Source of the DNA: JBFHKO01 sp041595355
Lineage (GTDB): Bacteria; Pseudomonadota; Gammaproteobacteria; Enterobacterales; Aeromonadaceae
Direction of reading: 5' to 3'
Assembly (NCBI GenBank): GCA_041595355.1
Contig: JBFHKO010000142.1
Location: forward strand, 1 to 6,784
DNA: 6,784 nucleotides
Below, piece by piece: positions 1 to 6,002 of this stretch. Below the pieces are notes generated by a model that had not been told where the DNA came from, searched no databases, and was given only the letters and a program-made list of their open reading frames with translations. A program made the translations under genes and the position numbers. Within the stretch, counting starts at the first letter, position 1. Every line of letters begins with the position of its first letter.

Positions 1-783
1 GTGGGTCGCCATGGCGATGACGTAGTCGCGCTCGATGCGCGCGACGCGCTCCTCGAGGGGCGTCTCCAGCACCACCAGGGGCGCCTGCTCCATGGCTTGA
101 AACAGCGACAGCGGCAGGGTGCAGCGGCCTATCATGCGGCTCTCGTCTTCCAGCAGCAGGCCCCACTGGCCGTGCGCCTGGCGCTTGAGCAGTTCGATGG
201 CCAGGCCATTTTCGAAGTCGATGTTGCCGGGTTGCGGCTCGGGCAGGGCGCCGAAGCTCGAGCCCCGGTGCCGGGCATGGCCTTCCAGATCCAGGGCCTG
301 GGGCATCTCGACCAGCAAGTCGGTCTTGCCGCAACCGGTCATGCCGGTCAGCAGCCACAGCGGCCAGCGGGCGATCAGTTCGTCCAGGCTCCGGATCAGA
401 AACTGGCGCAGGGCCTTGTAGCCACCGGCGACCCGGGGGATGGGCTGACCGCGTGCGGCCAGCCACTGCTGCACCGTCTCCGAGCGCAGGCCGCCGCGAA
501 AGCAGTAAAGGACGGCCTGGGGATGGCGGGCGATGTAGTCGAGCCAGGCCTGCTCCCGGGCCTCCCGTACCACGCCCTGCACCAGCTGATGGCCGAGGGT
601 GATGGCCGCCGCCTGTCCCTGCTGCTTGTAGCAGGTGCCGACGGCCGCCCGTTCGGCATCGTTCATCAGTGGCAGGCTATGGGCGCCAGGAAAGGCGCCC
701 TCGGCAAACTCCACCGGCGCACGCAGATCGATGAGCGGGGTGTCGGTCAGAAACAGCGAGGCGTAATCGTCGATAAGCTGCAT
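1..783 (-). CDS. mnmH: tRNA 2-selenouridine synthase MnmH (SelU), 3' end cut by window edge
   Basis: The enzyme replaces sulfur with selenium at the wobble 2-thiouridine of certain tRNAs, using selenophosphate; a geranylated intermediate is known for the family. The 261 visible residues begin MQLIDDYASLF. An N-terminal rhodanese domain contains TPLIDLRAPVEF (residues 15-26) and the catalytic loop YCFRGGLRS, with Cys94 matching the essential Cys97 of the E. coli protein. A P-loop follows, GMTGCGKT at residues 147-154, with Lys153 as the Walker A lysine. The E. coli protein has about 364 residues, so roughly the last 100 are outside the window. The ATG lies two bases after the selD stop (TGA-GC-ATG) and has only a weak AGG seven bases upstream, within the selD 3' end. 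Translation is therefore probably coupled to selD. The family assignment is secure from the paired rhodanese and P-loop motifs. Confidence 0.96.
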   Translation of the reverse strand, partial: MQLIDDYASLFLTDTPLIDLRAPVEFAEGAFPGAHSLPLMNDAERAAVGTCYKQQGQAAAITLGHQLVQGVVREAREQAWLDYIARHPQAVLYCFRGGLRSETVQQWLAARGQPIPRVAGGYKALRQFLIRSLDELIARWPLWLLTGMTGCGKTDLLVEMPQALDLEGHARHRGSSFGALPEPQPGNIDFENGLAIELLKRQAHGQWGLLLEDESRMIGRCTLPLSLFQAMEQAPLVVLETPLEERVARIERDYVIAMATH

Positions 784-785
784 GC

Positions 786-1826
786 TCAGGCCTGGCTCAG
801 GGTCAGACGCGGCCCGCCGGCGTAGTCGCTCAGCTGTCCGATGCAGGTCAGGGCCTGATCATGGCGCTTGGCCAGCGCCAGCAGGTCGGCCTCGGCTTGC
901 GGGCTGACGGCGACCAGCAGACCGCCGCTGGTCTGGGGATCGCACAGCAGCTGGCGCTGACGCTCGCTGAGGCTGCCCAGCTTGTGCCCATAGGCGTCGA
1001 AATTGCGGTGGGTGCCACCGGGCACACAGCCCTGGGCCAGGTAGTGATCCACCGCCGGCAGCAGGGGCAGGGCGTCGAAATCGAGCACTGCCTGCAGTCC
1101 CGAGCCTTCGCACATCTCCAGCAGATGGCCGGCCAGGCCAAAGCCGGTGACATCGGTCATGGCACTGACGCCGGCCAGGGGAGCGAACTCGGCGCCGATG
1201 CGGTTCAGGCGGCACATCCATTCGGGAGCCAGCTCGAGATGCTCCGGCAGCAGCTTCTGTTTCTTCTGTGCCGTGGTCAGAATGCCGATGCCCAGCGGCT
1301 TGGTCAGATAGAGGCGATCGCCGGCGCGGGCGCTGTCGTTGCGCTTGAGGTGCGACAGGGTCACCAGGCCATTTACCGCCAGGCCGAAGATGGGCTCGGG
1401 GGAGTCGATGCTGTGGCCGCCGGCCAGGCTGATGCCGGCCTCGCGGCAGGCCTGCCGCCCGCCGTCCACCACCTGCTGGGCCACCTCGGCCGGCAGGGTG
1501 TTGATGGGCCAGCCGAGGATGGCAATGGCGACCACGGGGGTGCCGCCCATGGCATAGACGTCGCTGATGGCATTGGTGGCGGCGATGCGACCGAAGGTGA
1601 AGGGATCGTCGACGATGGGCATGAAGAAGTCGGTGGTGGAGATGAGACCGCGACCATCGCCGAGATCCACCACAGCAGCATCATCGCGGCTCTGGTGGCC
1701 GACCAGCAGGCGGGGATCGGCAAAGCCCGGCAACTGGCTCTGCAGTATGGTATCCAGCACCTTGGGGGAGATCTTGCAGCCACAGCCGGCGCCATGGCTG
1801 TATTGGGTGAGACGGATGGCGGACAT
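786..1826 (-). CDS. selD: selenide, water dikinase (selenophosphate synthetase) SelD
   Basis: SelD makes selenophosphate from selenide and ATP, the selenium donor for 2-selenouridine in tRNA and for selenocysteine. The protein has 346 residues against 347 in E. coli. The Gly-rich N-terminus HGAGCGCK carries Cys15, Cys17 and Lys18, matching E. coli Cys17, Cys19 and Lys20. The metal-binding aspartates are at Asp49, Asp89 and Asp225 (E. coli 51, 91, 227). The active-site position is cysteine, not selenocysteine. The frame stays open upstream to an ATG at 2063, but that would add 79 residues with no family counterpart and would run through the candidate promoter. I chose the ATG at 1826 (MSAIRLTQYSHG), which has a GGAG nine bases upstream. 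It leads the two-gene unit with mnmH, the one visible user of selenophosphate. No selA, selB or tRNA-Sec gene is visible here. Confidence 0.97.
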   Translation of the reverse strand: MSAIRLTQYSHGAGCGCKISPKVLDTILQSQLPGFADPRLLVGHQSRDDAAVVDLGDGRGLISTTDFFMPIVDDPFTFGRIAATNAISDVYAMGGTPVVAIAILGWPINTLPAEVAQQVVDGGRQACREAGISLAGGHSIDSPEPIFGLAVNGLVTLSHLKRNDSARAGDRLYLTKPLGIGILTTAQKKQKLLPEHLELAPEWMCRLNRIGAEFAPLAGVSAMTDVTGFGLAGHLLEMCEGSGLQAVLDFDALPLLPAVDHYLAQGCVPGGTHRNFDAYGHKLGSLSERQRQLLCDPQTSGGLLVAVSPQAEADLLALAKRHDQALTCIGQLSDYAGGPRLTLSQA

Positions 1827-1859
1827 GCGGACGGGCTCCACTGAAAAAATCAGGCCTCT

Positions 1860-1887
1860 ATTGTAGGGCCTTGAAATCCGCAGGCAA
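1860..1887 (-). promoter_or_regulatory. candidate sigma70 promoter of selD-mnmH
   Basis: On the minus strand, TTGCCT (-35, 4 of 6 consensus) is followed after 16 bases by TACAAT (-10, 5 of 6). The predicted start near 1853 gives a leader of about 27 bases before the selD ATG at 1826. The position supports the shorter SelD start. Prediction by eye only. Confidence 0.55.
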
Positions 1888-1915
1888 TCGGTTACTGCCA
1901 GACTTTGCTTCGGGA

Positions 1916-1935
1916 CGCCTGGCTGTACCCAGGCG
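1916..1935. repeat. small inverted repeat upstream of the selD promoter
   Basis: CGCCTGG and CCAGGCG form perfect 7-base arms around a 6-base loop. There is no T-run on either side, so it is not a classic terminator. It lies about 30 bases upstream of the selD -35 box. It could be an operator or a chance structure. Confidence 0.35.
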
Positions 1936-2038
1936 GGGGGCGGACTTTTATGGCGCCGGTTTGCCGATGCTGGGAGCCGAGAGCGGGATTCAACTGATTT
2001 CAGCGCGTGATTTTGCGGTGCTGTCAGGCCATTTTTGC

Positions 2039-2066
2039 TTGCGCTGAATAGATCCAGCTGCATAAT
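2039..2066 (+). promoter_or_regulatory. weak candidate promoter for the small plus-strand gene
   Basis: TTGCGC (3 of 6) is followed after 16 bases by CATAAT (5 of 6). It would give a leader of about 100 bases before the ATG at 2176. The -35 box is poor, so this is tentative. Confidence 0.25.
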
Positions 2067-2175
2067 TGGCCGCTTTTCGGGCCGGGGCGTACCTGGCAGG
2101 CGAGGTGCGGATCGCGGGCGCGGCAGCGTCTCGGGATCCGGATACCGTCAGGCAGTCAGTTAGTAGGGCATTTGA

Positions 2176-2439
2176 ATGCTTATTCCCATCGAAAGACAGC
2201 TTCTGCAGCAGCAAGACTACGACAGCGCATTGCGCTCGGCGGCCGACAGGCTCTCCGCCAGTGGCGTTCGCAATCATGTCCATTACAGTCCGGCCCGCTT
2301 GCTGGAGTTGACCGACGAAAAGCGCTGGTTTCGCCCGGTGGTGGATCATGTCGCCGGGGGTATCTGGGTGGAGCCGATCGGCACAGAAGCAGAATGCGGG
2401 GCGAGTCGTCGGTTGTCGTCCGGTGACCGCCTCGGGTGA
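2176..2439 (+). CDS. small hypothetical protein, 87 aa
   Basis: I do not recognise this protein. It starts MLIPIERQLLQQQDYDSALRS and contains RLLELTDEKRWFRPVVDHVAGGIWVEPIG at about residues 41-69. It has no signal peptide or membrane segment. It looks like a soluble protein with an amphipathic N-terminal helix and a tryptophan-containing core. Three things suggest it is real: an AGGG seven bases before the ATG; codon choice (CTG, CGC, GTG, GCC, GAC) like the neighbouring genes; and a strong intrinsic terminator 47 bases after the stop. The last 17 or so residues (from about GTEAECG) look less structured and may be a variable tail. The opposite-strand frame at 1990-2478 and the overlapping frame from 2172 look like shadows: they are rich in Arg, Ser and Ala and have no sensible core. 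It is a monocistronic gene between the selenium and formaldehyde units, with no function inferred. Confidence 0.6.
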   Translation: MLIPIERQLLQQQDYDSALRSAADRLSASGVRNHVHYSPARLLELTDEKRWFRPVVDHVAGGIWVEPIGTEAECGASRRLSSGDRLG

Positions 2440-2485
2440 GCGGCGGGCGGCATTCGGTTTGCAGGCCGATAGCATCATGACGCAG

Positions 2486-2513
2486 CAGGGGCCTTGGGGG
2501 CCCCTGTCGTTTT
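2486..2513 (+). terminator. intrinsic terminator after the small hypothetical gene
   Basis: CAGGGGCC and GGCCCCTG form a perfect 8-base stem around a 5-base loop, followed by TCGTTTT. The T-tract is on the plus strand only, so it terminates rightward transcription and also shields the end of fghA from read-through. Confidence 0.7.
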
Positions 2514-2558
2514 GGGGTTACCGGCCTTGGATGGCGGGGCTTAGGTCTCTCCGTCTCT

Positions 2559-2584
2559 GACGCCGGCTATCAGGGCCGGGCGTC
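2559..2584 (-). terminator. GC-rich hairpin just after the fghA stop
   Basis: Read on the minus strand, GACGCC-C-GGC and GCCGGCGTC pair as a 9-bp stem with one bulged C and a 7-base loop. The hairpin starts two bases after the fghA stop codon. It has no T-tract, so it may protect the 3' end of the mRNA or act in factor-assisted termination instead of being a strong intrinsic terminator. Confidence 0.45.
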
Positions 2585-2586
2585 GA

Positions 2587-3426
2587 TCACAGGCCCAGGT
2601 GTCGGGCATGAAACCGCAAGTGCTCCTCGATGAAGCTGGTAATGAAGTAGTAGCTGTGATCGTAGCCGGCGTGGCGTCGTAGCGTCAGCGGATAGTCGCA
2701 GGATTCGGCTGCAGCCTCCAATGCTTCCGGGCACAGCTGGGTGGCCAGGAACTCATCGGCCTCGCCCTGATCCACCAGTGCCGGCACCGGCTGGCTGGCC
2801 TGGCGGAGCAGGATGCTGGCGTCGTAGTCCCGCCACTGCTGTCGTTCTGTCCCCAGATAGGCACCAAAGGCTTTTTGCCCCCAGGGGCAGTGGGTCGGGT
2901 GGCTGATCGGGCTGAACGCCGATACCGAGCGGTAACGCTCCGGGTTGCGCAACGCGATCACCAGGGCGCCGTGGCCGCCCATGGAGTGGCCGGCAATGGC
3001 GCGTCGGTCGCTGACAGGAAAATGCGACTCGATAAGCTGCGGCAGTTCGTTAACCACATAGTCGTACATCCGGTAATGCCGCTGCCACGGGGACTGGGTG
3101 GCATTCACATAAAAGCCGGCCCCCTGGCCCAGATCATAGCCCTCATCATCGGCCACATCCGACCCCCTCGGGCTGGTATCCGGCGCCACTATGGCGATCC
3201 CCAGCTCAGCGGCGATCCGCTGGGCACCGGCCTTCTGCATGAAGTTTTCATCGGTGCAGGTCAGCCCGGATAACCAATACAGTACCGGCACAGGCGTTGC
3301 CGCACTGGCCTGCGGCGGCAGGTAGATGGCAAACCGCATGGAGCAGTGCAGCACCTCGGAGCCGTGCTGGTATCGTTTATGCCAGCCGCCGAAGCTCTTG
3401 TTGCAGCTTATATTTTCAATCGTCAT
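2587..3426 (-). CDS. fghA: S-formylglutathione hydrolase
   Basis: This cytosolic serine esterase (esterase D family, alpha/beta hydrolase fold) hydrolyses S-formylglutathione to formate and glutathione, the second step of glutathione-dependent formaldehyde removal. It has 279 residues, the usual length. The nucleophile elbow GHSMGG is at residues 146-151 with Ser148. Asp224 (in GEADEF) and His257 (in GYDHSYY) complete the triad. These match Ser145, Asp221 and His254 of E. coli FrmB with a constant offset of three. The oxyanion-hole segment LSGLTCTDENF is at residues 52-62. GAGG five bases before the ATG is a good RBS and fixes the start. The gene follows frmA by 75 bases on the same strand and is probably co-transcribed with it. 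The symbol frmB is used in enterobacteria for the same protein. Confidence 0.97.
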   Translation of the reverse strand: MTIENISCNKSFGGWHKRYQHGSEVLHCSMRFAIYLPPQASAATPVPVLYWLSGLTCTDENFMQKAGAQRIAAELGIAIVAPDTSPRGSDVADDEGYDLGQGAGFYVNATQSPWQRHYRMYDYVVNELPQLIESHFPVSDRRAIAGHSMGGHGALVIALRNPERYRSVSAFSPISHPTHCPWGQKAFGAYLGTERQQWRDYDASILLRQASQPVPALVDQGEADEFLATQLCPEALEAAAESCDYPLTLRRHAGYDHSYYFITSFIEEHLRFHARHLGL

Positions 3427-3463
3427 GATTACCTCGAATGGGTTCCCTCAAATGGTGCTCAGG

Positions 3464-3490
3464 GCCCCGGCCGGACGCGCCGGCCGAGGC
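3464..3490 (-). repeat. intercistronic hairpin between frmA and fghA
   Basis: Seven paired bases, CGGCCGG and CCGGCCG, flank a 5-base loop. After one C/A mismatch the stem continues for three more pairs. The hairpin nearly fills the space after the frmA stop and has no following T-run on the minus strand. It may stabilise upstream frmA mRNA, or cause partial termination and lower fghA expression. Confidence 0.5.
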
Positions 3491-3501
3491 AGTGGTGCGG
3501 T

Positions 3502-4629
3502 TTACCGGTCGAAGTGGATCACACTGCGGATGCTCTTGCCCTCATGCATCAGTTCAAAGGCCTGGTTTATCTCGTCCAGTGACAGGGTGTGGGTGATGAA
3601 ATCATCCAGCTTGAACTCGCCCCGCATGTAGCGCTCCACATAACTCGGCAACTCCGAGCGGCCCTTGACCCCACCGAAGGCAGAGCCGCGCCAGACGCGC
3701 CCGGTGACCAGCTGGAAGGGGCGGGTGGAGATCTCCTGGCCGGCGCCGGCGACCCCGATGATGACCGACTCGCCCCAGCCCTTGTGGCAGCACTCCAGCG
3801 CCGAACGCATCACCTTGACATTGCCGATGCACTCGAACGAGTAATCCACGCCGCCGTCAGTCAGATCGACAATCACCTCCTGGATCGGCTTGTTGAACTT
3901 CAGCGGGTTGATGCAGTCGGTGGCCCCCAGCTTGCGCGCCAGCTCGAACTTGCTTTCATTGATATCGATACCGATGATCCGGCTGGCCCCGGCCATGGTG
4001 GCGCCGATGATGGCGGACAGGCCGATCCCGCCCAGGCCGAAGATGGCCACGGTCGCGCCGGCCTCCACCTTGGCGGTGTTCATCACCGCTCCCATGCCGG
4101 TGGTCACCCCGCAACCCAGCAGGCAGATTTCTTCCAGCGGCGCATCCTGATTGACCTTCGCCAGGGAGATTTCGGGCAGAACCGTGTACTCGGAAAAGGT
4201 CGAGCAGCCCATGTAGTGGTAGATCGGCTGGCCGTCCTTGTAGAAGCGGGTGGTTCCGTCCGGCATCAGCCCCTTGCCCTGGGTGGCGCGGATCTTCTGA
4301 CACAGGTTGGTTTTTCCGGACCTGCAGAACTTGCACTCGCCGCACTCCGGGGTGTACAGCGGGATCACGTGATCGCCGACGGCGACGCTGGTGACCCCTT
4401 CGCCGACCGCCTCCACGATGCCGCCGCCTTCATGGCCGAGAATGCACGGGAAGATCCCCTCCGGATCGTCACCGGAGAGGGTGAAGGCATCGGTGTGGCA
4501 GACCCCGGAGGCCACGATGCGCACCAGCACTTCGCCGGGCTGGGGCGGCATCACATCGACTTCCTCGATGACCAGTGGCTGGTTGGGGCCCCAGGCGACC
4601 GCGGCCCGGGACTTAATCATGTTCTGCAT
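3502..4629 (-). CDS. frmA: S-(hydroxymethyl)glutathione dehydrogenase / class III alcohol dehydrogenase
   Basis: This NAD-dependent, zinc-containing enzyme oxidises S-hydroxymethylglutathione, which forms spontaneously from formaldehyde and glutathione, to S-formylglutathione. Members of the family also reduce S-nitrosoglutathione. From the chosen start it has 375 residues. Catalytic zinc ligands are Cys44 (GVCHTD), His66 (GHEGGG) and Cys173 (GCGVTTG). The structural zinc loop ECGECKFCRSGKTNLC supplies Cys96, Cys99, Cys102 and Cys110. The nucleotide-binding GLGGIG is at 198-203, with the ribose-binding acidic residue Asp222 after it. The frame is open to an ATG at 4719, but those extra 30 residues cross the promoter region. 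ATG 4629 has GAGG nine bases upstream; ATG 4620 (MIKSRAAVAW) has none at usable distance. It is the first gene of the frmA-fghA unit, with a LysR gene upstream on the same strand. An alternative symbol is adhC. Confidence 0.97.
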   Translation of the reverse strand: MQNMIKSRAAVAWGPNQPLVIEEVDVMPPQPGEVLVRIVASGVCHTDAFTLSGDDPEGIFPCILGHEGGGIVEAVGEGVTSVAVGDHVIPLYTPECGECKFCRSGKTNLCQKIRATQGKGLMPDGTTRFYKDGQPIYHYMGCSTFSEYTVLPEISLAKVNQDAPLEEICLLGCGVTTGMGAVMNTAKVEAGATVAIFGLGGIGLSAIIGATMAGASRIIGIDINESKFELARKLGATDCINPLKFNKPIQEVIVDLTDGGVDYSFECIGNVKVMRSALECCHKGWGESVIIGVAGAGQEISTRPFQLVTGRVWRGSAFGGVKGRSELPSYVERYMRGEFKLDDFITHTLSLDEINQAFELMHEGKSIRSVIHFDR

Positions 4630-4693
4630 CAATGTGATCCTCGCGTGACAGGGAAAAACCGGGCCGCCGGAAAGCAGCCATTTGAAGACTCTG

Positions 4694-4723
4694 ATTCTAG
4701 TCACCTTACTCCCTGACAATAAT
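4694..4723 (-). promoter_or_regulatory. 30-base dyad over the candidate frmA promoter
   Basis: On the plus strand, ATTCTAGTCA and TGACAATAAT are separated by 10 bases, and 8 of 10 arm positions match as an inverted repeat. On the minus strand the downstream end contains TAGAAT, a good -10 box (5 of 6). A TTGTCA (5 of 6) lies only 14 bases upstream of it, too close for an ideal sigma70 promoter. A start near 4687 would give a leader of about 58 bases before frmA. A good -10 with no well-placed -35 is typical of activator-dependent promoters. The dyad would be bound from about -36 to -7. Confidence 0.5.
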
Positions 4724-4744
4724 CCGCAAAACGGTAAGGCACTT

Positions 4745-4758
4745 TTACAGCAGGGTAA
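4745..4758. promoter_or_regulatory. candidate LysR-type recognition site upstream of frmA
   Basis: TTAC and GTAA form a perfect inverted repeat with a 6-base spacer and contain the T-N11-A pattern known for LysR-type regulators. Its centre is about 64-65 bases upstream of the predicted frmA start, the usual place for the recognition site of this family. Further half-sites lie at 4706-4709 (TTAC) and 4734-4737 (GTAA). This is inferred from pattern and position. Confidence 0.45.
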
Positions 4759-4860
4759 TAATCGGTGGCTGACATGCCGGCGGCGGGTGGTTTAAGACCC
4801 GTTTAATGGCCCAGTCCGGGGGATACTTGGTGTGGCTGGAGGAGCACGCGGGTCTGTCGC

Positions 4861-4896
4861 AAAGGGCCGTTGACGCCCGGATGAAGGTCACGGCCC
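4861..4896 (-). terminator. possible terminator after the LysR gene
   Basis: On the minus strand GGGCCGT pairs with ACGGCCC. After a bulged A the stem continues GAC/GTC around a 12-base loop, and TTT follows. It starts within a few bases of the LysR stop codon. The T-tract is short, so termination is probably partial. It would separate the regulator transcript from the frmA promoter. Confidence 0.4.
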
Positions 4897-4898
4897 CC

Positions 4899-5780
4899 TC
4901 AGCGGGCTGCCTGACCCAGGCGCTCGCTCAGGAAATCCACCACCCTCCGCACCTTGGGTGACAGATGCCGGCTGGAGGGATACAGCGCCCAGATCCCCTC
5001 TTCCTGGGGCTGGAGATCGGCCAGCAGTACCCGCAGTTGCCCCTGTTCGATATGGGGCCGAACATAGTAATCCGGTAACTGCACGATCCCGAGCCCCTTC
5101 AGGGCCGCATCCAGCAATGCCAGACCACTGTTGCAGCGGATCCGGCCGCTTATCTTCACCGTTTTGGGTTGTCCCTGCTGCTGAAAACGCCAGTGGTCCA
5201 GCGTGCCCTGCAGGCAGTGGTGCCGGGCCAGTTCCGACAGTGAATGGGGCTCGCCATGGTCCGCGAGATAGCCCGGCGAGGCACACACATACTGGCGGCG
5301 TGTGGCCAGCCGTTTGGCAATCAGGCTGGAATCCGCCAACGGCCCCAATCTGATCGCCAGATCAAAGCCCTCTTCGATCAGATCGACCTTTTGGTTGGTG
5401 AGTTTGATGTCGAGATTCAACGCCGGATATTGCAAGACAAACTCGTTCAACAGCGGGACGATCCGGGTTTCGCCATAGGTGGTGGGCGCGGTGAGCCTGA
5501 GCAGGCCTTGGGGCGTTTGCTGCAAATAGGTCATCGCCCGCTCTGCTTCTTCCAGGCCATCGAGCGCCAGGCGACAGTGCTGATAATAGATCTGCCCCGC
5601 TTCGGTCAGGGACACCCTGCGGGTGGTGCGGTACAGCAGCTTGGTCGCCAACCGGTTTTCCAGGGTGCTGATCTGGCGGCTGACCTGGGCGGTGGAGATC
5701 CCCAACTGGTGCGCCGCTGCGGTAAAACTGCCGGCCTCCGCCACGGCGACAAATTCACTTACCCCTTCCCAATGCAACAT
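4899..5780 (-). CDS. LysR-family transcriptional regulator, likely of the formaldehyde genes
   Basis: The protein has 293 residues, the normal length of the family. The N-terminal winged helix-turn-helix spans about residues 1-60, with the core SFTAAAHQLGISTAQVSRQI at 18-37 and the wing segment RTTRRVSLTEAG at 51-62. A linker helix follows, then a two-lobed effector-binding domain from about residue 88 to 290. AAGG seven bases before the ATG sets the start. The gene lies upstream of frmA-fghA on the same strand, 269 bases away, not divergent as is common for this family. In Pseudomonas aeruginosa a LysR regulator next to adhC, named GfnR, controls formaldehyde detoxification, so a similar role is likely. 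Orthology is inferred from context only. The effector cannot be read from the sequence. TTAC/GTAA half-sites occur in front of both this gene and frmA. Confidence 0.93.
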   Translation of the reverse strand: MLHWEGVSEFVAVAEAGSFTAAAHQLGISTAQVSRQISTLENRLATKLLYRTTRRVSLTEAGQIYYQHCRLALDGLEEAERAMTYLQQTPQGLLRLTAPTTYGETRIVPLLNEFVLQYPALNLDIKLTNQKVDLIEEGFDLAIRLGPLADSSLIAKRLATRRQYVCASPGYLADHGEPHSLSELARHHCLQGTLDHWRFQQQGQPKTVKISGRIRCNSGLALLDAALKGLGIVQLPDYYVRPHIEQGQLRVLLADLQPQEEGIWALYPSSRHLSPKVRRVVDFLSERLGQAAR

Positions 5781-5817
5781 TTTCCCACCTTACAACAACA
5801 CCCTGAAGGGGTCAGAG

Positions 5818-5846
5818 ATTACTCTCGAAACGGTAAAAAACAACAA
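5818..5846 (-). promoter_or_regulatory. weak candidate promoter of the LysR gene
   Basis: On the minus strand TTGTTG (3 of 6) is followed after 17 bases by AGTAAT (4 of 6). The region also holds TTAC-N10-GTAA (plus strand 5819-5836) and the short dyad AGAG-ATTA-CTCT (5814-5825). These would fit autoregulation. Both promoter boxes are poor matches. Confidence 0.3.
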
Positions 5847-5940
5847 GCGCCACCGCGGGTCGACTGGATGGCGCCGGTCGGATGCCAGTCTAACTGGCTG
5901 GTAACAGTTCACCGGGACCATATTGACAGGCAGAACGAGA

Positions 5941-5957
5941 CGATCATCCCATGATCG
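5941..5957. repeat. short perfect palindrome upstream of the transposase gene
   Basis: CGATCAT and ATGATCG form perfect 7-base arms around CCC. It lies 45 bases before the transposase ATG and, if the boundary at 5901 is right, inside the insertion sequence. It may be a regulatory or transposase-binding site. It has no T-run. Confidence 0.4.
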
Positions 5958-6002
5958 CCGGTTGCCTCTTGAGTGATCCTCTGCGGCTGGCATGTTGGAG
6001 CC

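Larger units (their letters stand above)
1888..2175. other. intergenic region between the selD promoter and the small plus-strand gene
   Basis: No convincing gene or tRNA-like fold was found here. The two directions of transcription, selD leftward and the small gene rightward, diverge from this stretch. It holds one 7-bp hairpin (1916-1935) and a weak rightward promoter candidate (2039-2066). The minus-strand frame open through it, which extends the SelD frame, lacks family similarity. I searched for a tRNA-Sec-like sequence because of the neighbouring selenium genes and did not see one. Confidence 0.5.

Noticed and set aside
1..825. Plus-strand 274-residue open frame opposite mnmH
   Set aside because: It is antisense to clear MnmH motifs, has low-complexity Gln/Gly/Ala-rich composition and no domain; a usual antisense shadow in GC-rich DNA.
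861..1844. Plus-strand 327-residue open frame opposite selD
   Set aside because: Antisense shadow of selD, rich in Gly, Ala and Gln with no recognisable motif.
1827..2063. 79-residue N-terminal extension of SelD from ATG 2063
   Set aside because: It has no family counterpart, crosses a good promoter, and the internal ATG at 1826 has an RBS and gives the standard length.
1888..2175. Possible selenocysteine tRNA or other structured RNA next to selD
   Set aside because: No acceptor stem, anticodon arm or T-arm pattern could be assembled on either strand.
1990..2478. Minus-strand 162-residue open frame
   Set aside because: It lies opposite the better-supported small gene, has irregular composition, and reads through a terminator hairpin region and intergenic DNA.
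3589..4716. Plus-strand 375-residue open frame opposite frmA
   Set aside because: Antisense shadow; the opposite strand has all zinc ligands and the nucleotide-binding motif of class III alcohol dehydrogenase.
4630..4719. 30-residue N-terminal extension of FrmA from ATG 4719
   Set aside because: It runs through the candidate promoter and dyad, and ATG 4629 has a well-spaced GAGG and gives a normal family length.
5244..5954. Plus-strand 236-residue open frame opposite the LysR gene
   Set aside because: Antisense shadow of a complete LysR-family protein; no motif of its own.
5923..5957. TTGACA at 5923-5928 as a perfect -35 box for the transposase gene
   Set aside because: No acceptable -10 box lies 15-19 bases downstream; the nearest, CATGAT, is 21 bases away.
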